A stretch of DNA of 25,987 nt from Proteobacteria bacterium UBA7821. GTDB taxonomy: Bacteria; Pseudomonadota; Gammaproteobacteria; Comchoanobacterales; Comchoanobacteraceae. Location: assembly GCA_002480165.1 (NCBI GenBank), contig DLBP01000049.1:1-25987 (forward strand), given 5' to 3'. Of the stretch, positions 1 through 8,254 are shown piece after piece (the first letter of the stretch is position 1; each line of letters starts with the position of its first letter). The position numbers were made by a program, and so were the translations under genes. The notes beneath the pieces were generated by a model. The model did not search any database. It was not told the DNA's origin and saw only the letters and a program-made list of their open reading frames with translations.

Positions 1-1
1 A

Positions 2-643
2 CAAACCAATCTATTTGACTATGTCATCGCACCCAAGCATGACCATATCCCAGGAGATAATGTCATCCATGTTCTTGGCTCTGTGCACAACTTGAATTCA
101 CAGAAGATCAATCAACACAAGCATCACCTACAACCTCAGCGAAAACACCAGAGTCGAGTCATCACGATTTTACTTGGCGGGCCAAATCGATGCTACCAGA
201 TGTCAATTGCGATCATTAAAGCACTGTTAGATAAGATAGCGGCCGTATTCGACGAAAACGATTACCAACAGATGATCATCCCATCTAGAAGAACCCCCCA
301 ATGCATCATTGACTACCTACATCAAAACAAACGAGACAGCCAATTTATTGGCTCACAGAGCTCTCGCATCGATTATTTATCCGCACTGGCGCTAGCAGAT
401 AAAATTGTTGTCACAAGTGATTCTATTTGTATGACATCAGAAGCCGCAGCAACTGGCAAACCGGTCTTTATCGCAGGACTACCCATCACCAAACTCAACA
501 AACGCTTTGAGGAATTTCATGACACCATGGCGGCACGAGGAATCACTCGATACCTTAAACACGGTGATCATGATTGGCACTATCAGCCACTGAATGAAAT
601 ATCTCAAGTGGTCACTACCTTAAAAAAAGGGCTAACTCTGTGA
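2..643 (+). CDS. ELM1/GtrOC1-family putative glycosyltransferase (3' part; 5' end outside window)
   Basis: The reading frame is open from the first bases of the window, so this is the C-terminal ~213 residues of a longer protein. An early segment reads FDYVIAPKHD then GDNVI, followed by an LLGGP strand and, further on, VTSDSICMTSEAAATGKPVF. These match the second half of the ELM1 family (Pfam Mito_fiss_Elm1), bacterial members of which are treated as GT-B-like putative glycosyltransferases; the SEAAATGKP stretch would lie in the nucleotide-sugar side of such a fold. The internal ATG at 83 is not the true start because conserved family sequence precedes it. The stop TGA (641-643) overlaps the GTG start of the histidine kinase, suggesting co-transcription and coupled translation. 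No enzymatic substrate can be inferred. Family call fairly sure, function unsure. Confidence 0.8.
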   Translation, partial: QTNLFDYVIAPKHDHIPGDNVIHVLGSVHNLNSQKINQHKHHLQPQRKHQSRVITILLGGPNRCYQMSIAIIKALLDKIAAVFDENDYQQMIIPSRRTPQCIIDYLHQNKRDSQFIGSQSSRIDYLSALALADKIVVTSDSICMTSEAAATGKPVFIAGLPITKLNKRFEEFHDTMAARGITRYLKHGDHDWHYQPLNEISQVVTTLKKGLTL

Positions 644-2157
644 TTGAATCTTTAGCACAAATCCAAAAGACCATTGAACTAATCTCGCAGAACTCTAAGA
701 CTAATTATTGGCTCAGCAACCATGATTTAAGTGAAGTGTTCTATGTTGATGAAGAATTTGAATCCATATGGGGCTACAGTCGACAAACCTTATATCAAAA
801 CCCAACCATCTGGCAACGCGCAATTGTTCAGTCAGAAATCGACATTATCCAAACGGTTCGAAGCCAGTTAGCGAATTGCGAGACATCAATTAACATTAAC
901 GAAAAATACTGCATCCGGTCTGACTCTGGTGATGATTACTGGGTACGTGACACGGGTTTTGCGATTTATGACAACGGCAAAGTCATTGGGTTTTTAAGGC
1001 AATTTAAAAACATCTCTCATGAAGAAGCCATGAATAACGAGGTCAAAAGACTGATCCACGAAGCCAGCTTAACAAAAGAGCGGTTCCTATCAAATATTGG
1101 GCATATCTTTAGAACCCCCCTGTCAAAAATCATTGGATTTGCCGACCAGGTGTTCAATCAAACATCTAACCCGCCGCTACAGGAGTACAGCATCCAGATT
1201 AGACGTGCTTGCGAGCTCGTATTAAAATCATTTAATGACGTATTAGAGGCTTCCAATAGCCATGGTGATAACAATAACGAGATGACGTCCTTCAAATGGG
1301 ATAGTATCACCACAGCATTGAAACAAAAATATAAAAGCACCATCGCAAAAAAGAAACTAAAATTTAAGATCCTATACGACAAGAAGTCTTGCCCTGTGGT
1401 TGTCAGCCAGCCCTATTTGATTAGGAAGGTCCTAGAAAAGTTGATACATAATGCGATTAAAAACACACCGACAGGGGCAATCACATTATCAATTGAGTAT
1501 AAAAAAAGTGACAATCACTGGCTGATTAGTATCGCAGACACTGGCATTGGCATTAGCCCCAAATATCAGGTACTGATATTTGAGTTATTTGAATCGATCA
1601 ACCCCAGTTACCGCGATAGTCAAACTGGACTGGGTATTGGGTTATTTGTTGTCACAAAATACATCGAGAGACTGAAAGGAACCATTAAGGTCACTAGCGA
1701 AGTTGGGACAGGGACAACATTCTCGATGCGCATACCCAACGGGGTTGTCAGCAAAAAAGCTGTATTACCTCAACAAAGCAAACAACTCGATCAATCAGCC
1801 TCGTCAATTTTATTGATTGAAGATGATACGATCACCAGCAAAATCCTTCATATTTCCTTATCTAGGCTCAACTGTGACGTGACTTGCTGTTATAACGCAA
1901 CAGATGGCTTAAATGCACTAAGGTCACGCCATTACGATCTAATACTGACTGACATGGGCTTACCGGACATGGATGGTTTTGACTTGTGTATTAATCTAAT
2001 GAAGGCCAAACCGCTGTCAACAAGAATCGTCGTAACATCTGCCCACATAAACGAAGACATCAAAGAAAAATTGAGTAAAATAGGGGTCTCTGAGTCGGTT
2101 GAGAAACCGTTAACTCAAAATGTGATTAAGAGTATACTACAGTATCGCGTGGATTAA
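640..2157 (+). CDS. Cytosolic hybrid histidine kinase (PAS-HisKA-HATPase-REC)
   Basis: A 505-residue two-component hybrid kinase. Residues ~20-125 look like a PAS sensor domain. HisKA follows at ~145-205 with phospho-acceptor H155 in GHIFRTPL. The HATPase_c domain (~250-366) has the N box around N271, the G1 box DTGIG at 300-304 and the G2 box GLGIGL at 330-335. A REC domain (~388-503) has the acidic pair D395/D396, phospho-acceptor D438 in LTDMGLPDMDG, T466 and K489. There is no transmembrane segment and no Hpt domain, so it should sense an internal signal and needs an outside Hpt or acts by intramolecular phosphotransfer. The GTG start lies in the stop of the ELM1-like gene (GTGA). The stop overlaps that of convergent rpmG. 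Signal and partner are unknown. Confidence 0.92.
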   Translation: MIESLAQIQKTIELISQNSKTNYWLSNHDLSEVFYVDEEFESIWGYSRQTLYQNPTIWQRAIVQSEIDIIQTVRSQLANCETSININEKYCIRSDSGDDYWVRDTGFAIYDNGKVIGFLRQFKNISHEEAMNNEVKRLIHEASLTKERFLSNIGHIFRTPLSKIIGFADQVFNQTSNPPLQEYSIQIRRACELVLKSFNDVLEASNSHGDNNNEMTSFKWDSITTALKQKYKSTIAKKKLKFKILYDKKSCPVVVSQPYLIRKVLEKLIHNAIKNTPTGAITLSIEYKKSDNHWLISIADTGIGISPKYQVLIFELFESINPSYRDSQTGLGIGLFVVTKYIERLKGTIKVTSEVGTGTTFSMRIPNGVVSKKAVLPQQSKQLDQSASSILLIEDDTITSKILHISLSRLNCDVTCCYNATDGLNALRSRHYDLILTDMGLPDMDGFDLCINLMKAKPLSTRIVVTSAHINEDIKEKLSKIGVSESVEKPLTQNVIKSILQYRVD

Positions 2158-2318
2158 GAAGCCTTTTTCTGTACAAATAGAACGTGTTTTCTTAATTTTC
2201 TACTGTATTTCATTAGTTTTAGCTTAGCGTCTGGCTTTGCTGTTGTCGCATAAGACTCGCCTGTTGGCTTGTGTACCAAGAGTACAATGCTTCTTCCAGT
2301 CTTCTTCTTTCCTGCCAT
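2154..2318 (-). CDS. rpmG: 50S ribosomal protein bL33
   Basis: A 54-residue basic protein on the minus strand. It starts MAGKKKTGRSIVLL and carries the L33 core TGESYATTAKPDAKLKL, then KYSRKLRKHVLFVQKK. The length fits bL33 (about 50-55 residues). It is a structural protein of the large ribosomal subunit near the E site. A strong Shine-Dalgarno (GAGGAG) stands just before ATG 2318 and overlaps the rpmB stop region 12 nt upstream, giving the usual rpmBG operon. The family's zinc-ribbon cysteines are absent, as in many proteobacterial L33 proteins. Its TAA overlaps the TAA of the convergent histidine kinase gene within the palindrome TTAA at 2154-2157. Confidence 0.9.
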   Translation of the reverse strand: MAGKKKTGRSIVLLVHKPTGESYATTAKPDAKLKLMKYSRKLRKHVLFVQKKAS

Positions 2319-2330
2319 TTATTTACTCCT

Positions 2331-2558
2331 CTATTCTGTAATGTAGCCCAGCTCTTTCAAGTAGAAATCAACGCCATGCTTATCGATCATTCGAATACCT
2401 TTTGCAGAAACCTTGAGCCTAACCCAACGCTGTAAGGTTGGTGAAAAGTAACGTTTGTTTTGTATATTTACTTGAAACCAGCGCACACTTTTTCTGTTAG
2501 AGTGAGACACTCTGTTTCCGGTACGGCTGCCTCTTTGTGTTATGACGCATTGACTCAC
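2331..2558 (-). CDS. rpmB: 50S ribosomal protein bL28
   Basis: A 75-residue protein with the bL28 pattern: an N-terminal cysteine close to the start (MSQCVITQRG), then TGNRVSHSNRKSVRWFQVN and the C-terminal block LKVSAKGIRMIDKHGVDFYL, equivalent to the VSAKGxRxIDKxG signature. It is a large-subunit ribosomal protein needed for 70S assembly. The start is GTG at 2558, supported by GGAG at 2566-2569 seven nucleotides upstream and by the family N-terminus. It is the first gene of the rpmB-rpmG pair, with a sigma70-like promoter in the short gap after proS. Confidence 0.93.
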   Translation of the reverse strand: MSQCVITQRGSRTGNRVSHSNRKSVRWFQVNIQNKRYFSPTLQRWVRLKVSAKGIRMIDKHGVDFYLKELGYITE

Positions 2559-2584
2559 GGTTATTCTCCAAATAGTATAACAGC

Positions 2585-2612
2585 ATCATACCATCATTTT
2601 TTTCAAAATCAA
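2585..2612 (-). promoter_or_regulatory. Predicted sigma70 promoter of rpmBG
   Basis: On the minus strand, TTGATT (2612-2607) and TATGAT (2590-2585) are separated by 16 nt, in the 70-bp gap between the proS stop and the rpmB start. Predicted by eye from consensus only. Confidence 0.5.
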
Positions 2613-2628
2613 GTGGTTTTTTTGTTAT

Positions 2629-4122
2629 TTAATACGATCTGGCAAAATATGCTAAACAGCTCGTCTCACGCCCACTAAAGATACAAATCCCCGGCCCTTC
2701 ACTTCGATCAATTGGCATACAGCGAACCGTCACGCTCAAATCCTCTCTTAATTGGTGCTCATAATCTAAACTTGGCACCCAAAATCCACCAACAAAACCC
2801 GCTTCATTAGACTTGAAGTAATCATAAAGCTCGTCTTGACTACGAACCATGTGACTTTTCCCAGCTCGCCAAGCCTGCGCTCTAGCCCACAGTGCTTCAT
2901 GCACAGCATGCAGCCTATCCGGTAGCTGTTGTAATAGCTGCGCGACCGTGAGTGTTGTCTTATCCCGATAGGGTAAATGCCGGCTTGATAACGAAACTTG
3001 ATCGTTAGCGATCTCTCTCATACCGACCTCAATTCGAATAGGCACTCCCTTTTTTACCCATGACCAAGTCTGTTGACCTGGCCGTGCTTCAACCATCACA
3101 CGCACAGCTTCTTGGGCATAATGTATGCCCGTCAATTGATCGGCTAGTTGTCTCGCATAATCCATAACCGTTGAGCGTTTGGACTCATCATGCACGATTG
3201 GCAAAATGACCACTTGTATGGGTGAAATTTGTGGAGGAAGGCACAACCCATCATCATCACCATGCGTCATGATTAGACCGCCAACCAGGCGAGTCGAGAC
3301 ACCCCATGACGTTGTCCAAGCATACTGACGCTGTTCTTGTTGGTCAGTATACTGTATGTTAAACGCCTTGGAGAAGTTCTGCCCCAAAAAATGAGAAGTG
3401 CCTGCTTGCAAGGCTTTACCATCTTGCATCATAACTTCTACTGAATAGGTCTTCTGCGCCCCAGGAAAGCGCTCGCCCTCCGACTTTTCACCCACTAGAG
3501 TTGGCATGAGCAACACGGTTTCACAGAAGTCCTGATAACAGGCTAACATCGCCAAAGCTTGTTGATCAGCTTCATCAGCATTTGCATGAGCAGTGTGGCC
3601 TTCTTGCCACAAGAACTCAGACGTTCGTAGGAATAATCGAGGGCGCATCTCCCAACGCATGACATTGGCCCACTGATTCATTTTAAGGGGTAAATCGCGA
3701 TAGGAGTTAATCCATTTGCTAAATTTCTGACCGATTAGTGTCTCTGATGTTGGCCGAATCACATAAGGCTCTTCGAGAGGAGAACCGGGCTTTAATCCAC
3801 CATTGCCATCCGATACTAATCGACGGTGGGTCACAACAGCACACTCTTTGGCGAAACCATCAACATGGTCAGCTTCTTTCTCTAAATAGTGCATTGGTAT
3901 GAGCAATGGGAAATACATATTCTGGTGACCCATTGCCTTGAATCGTTGATCCAGTAGTTGTTGGATTCTCTCCCAAATACTATAGCCCCATGGCCGCATG
4001 ACCATACAGCCACGCACGTCGCTTGTCTCGGCCATTTCAGCTTGTTCTATGACCGCCTGATACCATTGAGAAAAATCCTCATCGCGTTTTGGCGAAATCG
4101 CTGATCGCTTACTTACTGTCAC
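2629..4122 (-). CDS. proS: Prolyl-tRNA synthetase, archaeal/eukaryotic-like type (ProS type 3)
   Basis: A class II aminoacyl-tRNA synthetase of 497 residues that charges tRNA-Pro. Residues 123-128 read RPTSET; motif 2 covers ~149-179 (NQWANVMRWE to FLWQEGHTAH). Then come GTSHFLGQNFSKAF (241-254) and motif 3 as WGVSTRLVGGLIMTHGDDDG (273-292), the signature of the archaeal/eukaryotic-like class. The ~180-residue INS editing domain of the usual ~570-residue proteobacterial ProRS is absent. The C-terminal extension ending in Tyr (YFARSY) is kept, but the first Cys pair of its zinc site appears replaced (FWVPSLDYEH). The start is GTG 4122 with AGGAG 8 nt upstream. It is divergent from argS. The type call is firm; how common it is in this clade is not known to me. 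Confidence 0.95.
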   Translation of the reverse strand: MTVSKRSAISPKRDEDFSQWYQAVIEQAEMAETSDVRGCMVMRPWGYSIWERIQQLLDQRFKAMGHQNMYFPLLIPMHYLEKEADHVDGFAKECAVVTHRRLVSDGNGGLKPGSPLEEPYVIRPTSETLIGQKFSKWINSYRDLPLKMNQWANVMRWEMRPRLFLRTSEFLWQEGHTAHANADEADQQALAMLACYQDFCETVLLMPTLVGEKSEGERFPGAQKTYSVEVMMQDGKALQAGTSHFLGQNFSKAFNIQYTDQQEQRQYAWTTSWGVSTRLVGGLIMTHGDDDGLCLPPQISPIQVVILPIVHDESKRSTVMDYARQLADQLTGIHYAQEAVRVMVEARPGQQTWSWVKKGVPIRIEVGMREIANDQVSLSSRHLPYRDKTTLTVAQLLQQLPDRLHAVHEALWARAQAWRAGKSHMVRSQDELYDYFKSNEAGFVGGFWVPSLDYEHQLREDLSVTVRCMPIDRSEGPGICIFSGRETSCLAYFARSY

Positions 4123-4148
4123 CGTGATACTCCTGTGAATTCAATCAG

Positions 4149-4177
4149 ACTCTACCACATGAGTACAATTTTTGCAA
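4149..4177 (-). promoter_or_regulatory. Predicted promoter of proS
   Basis: On the minus strand, TTGCAA (4177-4172), a 17-nt spacer, then TAGAGT (4154-4149), in the proS/argS divergent gap. It is a moderate consensus match at a sensible distance from the GTG start. Confidence 0.42.
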
Positions 4178-4194
4178 AATTATCGTGTTTAGAA

Positions 4195-4223
4195 TTGATT
4201 TTATTGCCATTTAACCCTATGCT
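4195..4223 (+). promoter_or_regulatory. Predicted promoter of argS
   Basis: TTGATT (4195-4200), a 17-nt spacer and TATGCT (4218-4223), about 30 nt before the argS ATG. Good spacing and hexamers for sigma70; predicted by eye. Confidence 0.5.
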
Positions 4224-4252
4224 AGCGACAGCGTATTGAATTTAGGGTACCC

Positions 4253-5965
4253 ATGATGACAATTAAGCAATACATAGAATCCGTCATGTCTGACGCGATT
4301 AGCCGCACCTACAACACAACCATCAACCCCAATATCAGTAAAACAAGCAAGCCAATATTTGGAGACTATCAAGCCAATTTCGCTATGAAACTTGCTGGCT
4401 CCATCAAGGACAATCCAATAACCATCGCAAACACGGTTGTTAAAGCACTAGCAGATGACTCGCACATAACGACTTCAGTCGCTGGACCAGGGTTTATCAA
4501 CATCAGCATTTCGAGCGCGCTACTGATTGAACAACTCAATCAGATACTGGCATGCCCACGACTAGGCATTGAACCAACTAACTCCGTCAGGCGTATCGTT
4601 GTGGATTATAGTAATCCAAACATTGCAAAAGAAATGCACGTTGGCCACCTCAGGTCTGCTGTAATTGGCGATAGCATCTGTAGGATATTAACTTTTTTAG
4701 TCCATGACGTTATTCGACAAAATCACATTGGAGACTGGGGAACACAATTTGGCCAACTCATTGAGTACTTAATTGATCTTAAACATCTAGGCGAAGACAC
4801 AACCATTCGTGACTTTAATGCCTTCTACCAAGCAGCACAACAATGCTTTAATAACGACCCTGCTTTCGCAACACGGTCTAGAAAACGAGTAGTCTTACTC
4901 CAAAGTGGTGATCCAGAAACGCTCGAGCTGTGGCAGCAGCTGGTTGATCAAAGTTACTCATATTTTAACACCATCTATCCGAAATTGGATTTACTACTGA
5001 CCATGGATGACATTCGACCAGAAAGCTATTACAACCCAATGTTAGCGGATACCGTCCAAGAGCTCGTCGCTCTGAATATAGCCTCTTACGACGACAATGC
5101 GGTCGTGGTCAAACTCGATGACATTAAGACCAAATCTGGCGACAGCATGGGCATGATTATCCAAAAAAGCGACGGTGGCTATCTCTATGCCACGACAGAC
5201 CTAGCCGCTTTAAAATACCGCGTCAAAACACTCAAAGCAGATGAAATCATTTACGTCACCGATCACCGTCAAAAACTCCATTTTGACATGGTCTTCAAAA
5301 CGGCTAAACTAGCACAGTGGATAGATGACTCCTATCCAATCCAGCACGTTAGTTTTGGTGCTGTATTAGGGACCGACAAAAAACCACTCAAGACTCGATC
5401 GGGGGATCTGATTACATTACGTCAACTACTGGATGAGGCCGAACATAAAGCAGCAACGTTACTGTCTCAAAAAAGTCATTCAAATGACAACCAAAATATT
5501 GCTAACATCATCGGCATTGGCTCTCTTAAATTTTCCGACCTAAGTGCTGACAAACAAAAAGACTACTTATTTAATTGGGACCAAATGTTGTCTTTTGACG
5601 GGAAGACTGCGCCCTACCTAATCAACGCTTACGTGAGAATACAGTCCATTCTTAGGCAGTACCCAAAAGATCAATCCCCCCGGATAGCCGACGATTTCAC
5701 GTCTCCTTTCGAACGCCAACTGGCTCTCAAATGCACCCAATTTGCTGATGTGATTCTAGAATCAACCGAGGGCTTTGAAATTCAGAAGATATGCCAGTAC
5801 GTGTTTGAGCTAGCTCAATTGTTTCATCAACTCTACGAACACTGCCCCATCCTAAAATGCAGTCCAGAACTCATGAACCACCGAATCGCCTTGTGCCAGA
5901 TAACAGCCAAAACGATCAAGCAATCACTCCACTTAATTGGTATCAGAACATGTGATTACATGTGA
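4253..5965 (+). CDS. argS: Arginyl-tRNA synthetase
   Basis: A class I aminoacyl-tRNA synthetase of 570 residues, within the usual ArgRS length. The N-terminal Add-1 region has GDYQANFAMKLAG (37-49), then VDYSNPNIAKEMHVGHLRS with the HIGH-type motif HVGH (129-132) and HIGDWGTQFGQLIEY. The KMSK-equivalent loop is in GTDKKPLKTRSGDLITL. The C-terminal DALR anticodon-binding domain ends ITAKTIKQSLHLIGI plus a short tail, as in other ArgRS. Two consecutive ATGs (4253, 4256) could each start the protein. The 3' end overlaps the convergent arginase gene by 10 bp, leaving no intergenic terminator. Confidence 0.97.
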   Translation: MMTIKQYIESVMSDAISRTYNTTINPNISKTSKPIFGDYQANFAMKLAGSIKDNPITIANTVVKALADDSHITTSVAGPGFINISISSALLIEQLNQILACPRLGIEPTNSVRRIVVDYSNPNIAKEMHVGHLRSAVIGDSICRILTFLVHDVIRQNHIGDWGTQFGQLIEYLIDLKHLGEDTTIRDFNAFYQAAQQCFNNDPAFATRSRKRVVLLQSGDPETLELWQQLVDQSYSYFNTIYPKLDLLLTMDDIRPESYYNPMLADTVQELVALNIASYDDNAVVVKLDDIKTKSGDSMGMIIQKSDGGYLYATTDLAALKYRVKTLKADEIIYVTDHRQKLHFDMVFKTAKLAQWIDDSYPIQHVSFGAVLGTDKKPLKTRSGDLITLRQLLDEAEHKAATLLSQKSHSNDNQNIANIIGIGSLKFSDLSADKQKDYLFNWDQMLSFDGKTAPYLINAYVRIQSILRQYPKDQSPRIADDFTSPFERQLALKCTQFADVILESTEGFEIQKICQYVFELAQLFHQLYEHCPILKCSPELMNHRIALCQITAKTIKQSLHLIGIRTCDYM

Positions 5966-6825
5966 TATGACTGCCAGTAATAACCTAATAGCTCAGTCAC
6001 AATAGCCAAGGTTTTTCCATCGACATCTAGATCAGGGTTGTATTCAACGATCTCGAGGCCCACAAGCTTAGGGTGACTAAACAGCTGGTTTATCGCAGGC
6101 GCAACTTCTGCCCAGCGCATACCATTATCAACGGTAGTTGCAACACCTGGTGCATCACTAGGATCCAGTCCATCGACATCAAAACTTAGACCAAAACCCA
6201 CTGTTGTGTTTTGCAAATCGCGACACACTTGCGTCAACACATTCGAAAACCCATGTGTCTGAACAGCCTCTATTGGATACAAATTAACCCCCTGAGAACG
6301 CACAAAATCCATTTCTTCCGCCTCATAATCCCTAACACCAATATAGTGAATGTGCTCCGGCTTTAGTTTGGGGTGAGGATTTTGTATTGCTGTTAATTCT
6401 GCGGGACCATGGCCCAATAGGCAGGCAATTGGCATGCCATGTATGTTCTTAGTATGAGATGTTTCTGGCGTGTGAGCATCTAAATGCGCATCAAACCAAA
6501 TAAGACCAAGCGGTCCATCAATTGCGGATGCTGCTCCACTCCATGTACCGATTGCAGCTGAATGATCACCGCCACAGGCCACCCATCTTTTTTGAGACAG
6601 TGTCAGCTGTTGAGTCACTTGAGCCAACGACTGACAGGCATCCTGTATGTCGCCCAGCGCTTGCATCTGTCGCGCAGCCGTTGTATCGCCAAACATACCA
6701 TGCCAGACAATCGGCCAAGCACAATTTAACTCTAGCCACTTGGCGATGTGGCTAGGACCTTGAGCACTTCTCACATCGGTGCTTCCCATACCCAGGGTAT
6801 AACCAACCATATCTAATTGTACCAT
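5956..6825 (-). CDS. rocF: Arginase (ureohydrolase family)
   Basis: A Mn-dependent ureohydrolase, probably hydrolysing arginine to ornithine and urea. All metal-binding motifs are present: GGDHS (H88), DAHLDAH (D112, H114, D116) and SFDVDGLDP (D216, D218), counted from ATG 6825; the ELVEYNP-like EIVEYNP near the C-terminus is also arginase-like. About 289 residues, typical length. An in-frame GTG at 6849 would add eight residues but has no visible Shine-Dalgarno; ATG 6825 has a weak GAG and matches where family members start. Agmatinase or formimidoylglutamase cannot be fully excluded from motifs alone, but the DAPGVATTV loop favours arginase. It is convergent with argS, overlapping its 3' end by 10 bp. 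Confidence 0.88.
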   Translation of the reverse strand: MVQLDMVGYTLGMGSTDVRSAQGPSHIAKWLELNCAWPIVWHGMFGDTTAARQMQALGDIQDACQSLAQVTQQLTLSQKRWVACGGDHSAAIGTWSGAASAIDGPLGLIWFDAHLDAHTPETSHTKNIHGMPIACLLGHGPAELTAIQNPHPKLKPEHIHYIGVRDYEAEEMDFVRSQGVNLYPIEAVQTHGFSNVLTQVCRDLQNTTVGFGLSFDVDGLDPSDAPGVATTVDNGMRWAEVAPAINQLFSHPKLVGLEIVEYNPDLDVDGKTLAIVTELLGYYWQSYHM

Positions 6826-6897
6826 CGTTCTCGCATAGTGTTGAACCACTTGTTTTGATAAAACTCAATTATTTTAGTATACCACACTCTTCTGAAG

Positions 6898-6919
6898 AAA
6901 AAAGGCCTACAACTGACCT
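6898..6919 (-). terminator. Candidate Rho-independent terminator after the cysteine-rich orphan
   Basis: On the minus strand a 5-bp stem, AGGTC/GGCCT (6919-6915 with 6907-6903, one G-T pair) and a 7-nt loop, is followed by a run of T. The stem begins inside the stop codon of the orphan. It is short, so confidence is moderate. Confidence 0.45.
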
Positions 6920-7538
6920 AAAAAAAGAAGATAGATCTCTTTAGCTGTTTAACCCAGGGTTTAATCATATTCGAATGATCACCCTCTTGGTTATCGATTT
7001 TAACATCGAGTGAGGACGTCAGGCCACCTGCCACAAGCTCGAGAGCCATCGCTACTTTAAAGGCTGCCTCGATCGTGTAACTACAGGCTTGATAGAGCGG
7101 TAGAAAAGTTCTTAGTACGCAACACCCCGTATCTGCCGTACAGATCTTTCGATCAAATCGGATGTCATCTTTTTCCGAATCCGACATGTCAGAATTGGTT
7201 TGCAACTTATCATTACAAACACTTAAATCATAGCGCTTTTGGTAAAAACAACACATAGGTGGCTCAATCGTTAACTTATAAATAGCGGTGCAAGCAGACT
7301 TGAAATTAATTTTGATGCCCAATATCCTAATGACACAGAAGCCAAATTTTGGCCTGTTGTCTTTGTGTTTGCAATTGTATTTACCACCTGGCTCATTCTT
7401 ACTGCATTTGCTTGCTTGTGTTTTAGGTTCTGTTGGCAGTATACCTTCGAGCAACTTCGCCAGGTTGACAGCCTCTGCCGGCACTATAAACAGAACCATT
7501 ATAGCGATTGTCAAAGGCAGTGCCTTAAAAACTTGCAT
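6918..7538 (-). CDS. Exported cysteine-rich protein, unrecognised
   Basis: I do not recognise a family. The 206-residue product begins with a clear signal peptide: a short basic start (K5), a hydrophobic core (residues 6-19) and an AEA motif at 21-23 that fits signal peptidase I cleavage. The mature part holds eleven cysteines (45, 56, 68, 83, 96, 97, 108, 133, 139, 140, 152), including two CC pairs, which suggests disulfide bonds in the periplasm or outside the cell. A moderately hydrophobic stretch (~145-172) follows. ATG 7538 has only a weak GAAG-type ribosome site. It stands alone between the arginase gene and the Dps-like gene, with a candidate terminator at its end. The long frame, signal peptide and cysteines argue for a real gene. 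Confidence 0.72.
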   Translation of the reverse strand: MQVFKALPLTIAIMVLFIVPAEAVNLAKLLEGILPTEPKTQASKCSKNEPGGKYNCKHKDNRPKFGFCVIRILGIKINFKSACTAIYKLTIEPPMCCFYQKRYDLSVCNDKLQTNSDMSDSEKDDIRFDRKICTADTGCCVLRTFLPLYQACSYTIEAAFKVAMALELVAGGLTSSLDVKIDNQEGDHSNMIKPWVKQLKRSIFFF

Positions 7539-7595
7539 TGTAATCTTCGAATTGACTTAACTGTGTTCAGTCTATCATAAAAAACTGAGAAAAAA

Positions 7596-8075
7596 CTAGT
7601 CTTTATTGTTGATAATAATGCCCCTTAAACAAACATACTGTGCGTTGTAATAGCTAATCTGCTGGGATAACAACTCTTCTGTGACGGCATCTGTTGACAC
7701 TTGAGCCAATAATCTAGCTGAGCAACATAGCCCAATGAGCTTGTCAAAAGCATGACAAAGCGACTGAAGACTCTGCTGAGTGGTTTTATGGCCACAGTAT
7801 TCAGGCAACTCAGAGAGCTCATGTACTCGCTCTGAATTAACCAACGCGCCTGTTTCATGAATGTGCAGCCGCTCCATCAACTGCTCAGTGTGGCGATACA
7901 GCGTCTCATGCTGTTGATCGACAAACACTTGAATCTGATGAAACAAATCTCCTTTAACGCCCCATTTAACATTGTGTAGTAACATCTTTATGGTAAACTT
8001 ATTAGCAACCACACGCTCAACAGCCTTGTGAAATATTGAATCGAAATTGTCTGGCATGTCTTTTGTTTCAATCAT
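7596..8075 (-). CDS. Dps-like ferritin-fold protein with altered metal ligands
   Basis: A 159-residue helical protein resembling the Dps/bacterioferritin-like family, which usually forms dodecamers that oxidise and store iron and protect DNA. Residues ~28-75 align with helices A and B of Dps: HNVKWGVKG matches the Dps AHWNMRG segment, followed by an FVDQQHETL stretch and EQLMER. By this alignment the E. coli Dps ferroxidase ligands H51, H63, D67, D78 and E82 become K, Q, D, E and E, so both histidines are lost. The C-terminal half, with several Cys, is divergent. The start ATG 8075 has a strong AGGAGG site. It is divergent from gyrB with its own predicted promoter. The fold call is fairly good; iron oxidation activity is doubtful. 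Confidence 0.72.
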   Translation of the reverse strand: MIETKDMPDNFDSIFHKAVERVVANKFTIKMLLHNVKWGVKGDLFHQIQVFVDQQHETLYRHTEQLMERLHIHETGALVNSERVHELSELPEYCGHKTTQQSLQSLCHAFDKLIGLCCSARLLAQVSTDAVTEELLSQQISYYNAQYVCLRGIIINNKD

Positions 8076-8133
8076 TCTACTCCTCCTATTATTGTTTAGT
8101 TATCCATCAGATCATTTGTCTAAATACAATTAC

Positions 8134-8162
8134 ATCGTAGCATACTGGCGTAAAAAAATCAA
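8134..8162 (-). promoter_or_regulatory. Predicted promoter of the Dps-like gene
   Basis: On the minus strand, TTGATT (8162-8157), a 17-nt spacer and TACGAT (8139-8134), about 60 nt before the ATG. Predicted from consensus. Confidence 0.42.
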
Positions 8163-8254
8163 AAATTAATAACCTATGTCGATGTTTATACTGGATAATA
8201 ATGAGCCATAAACCCATTAACACAACGCCTTCGCCACCAAGCCATAAATACGCC

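Noticed and set aside
7288..7580. Plus-strand open frames opposite the cysteine-rich gene
   Set aside because: They are antisense shadows without ribosome sites; the minus-strand frame has a signal peptide and a full-length product.
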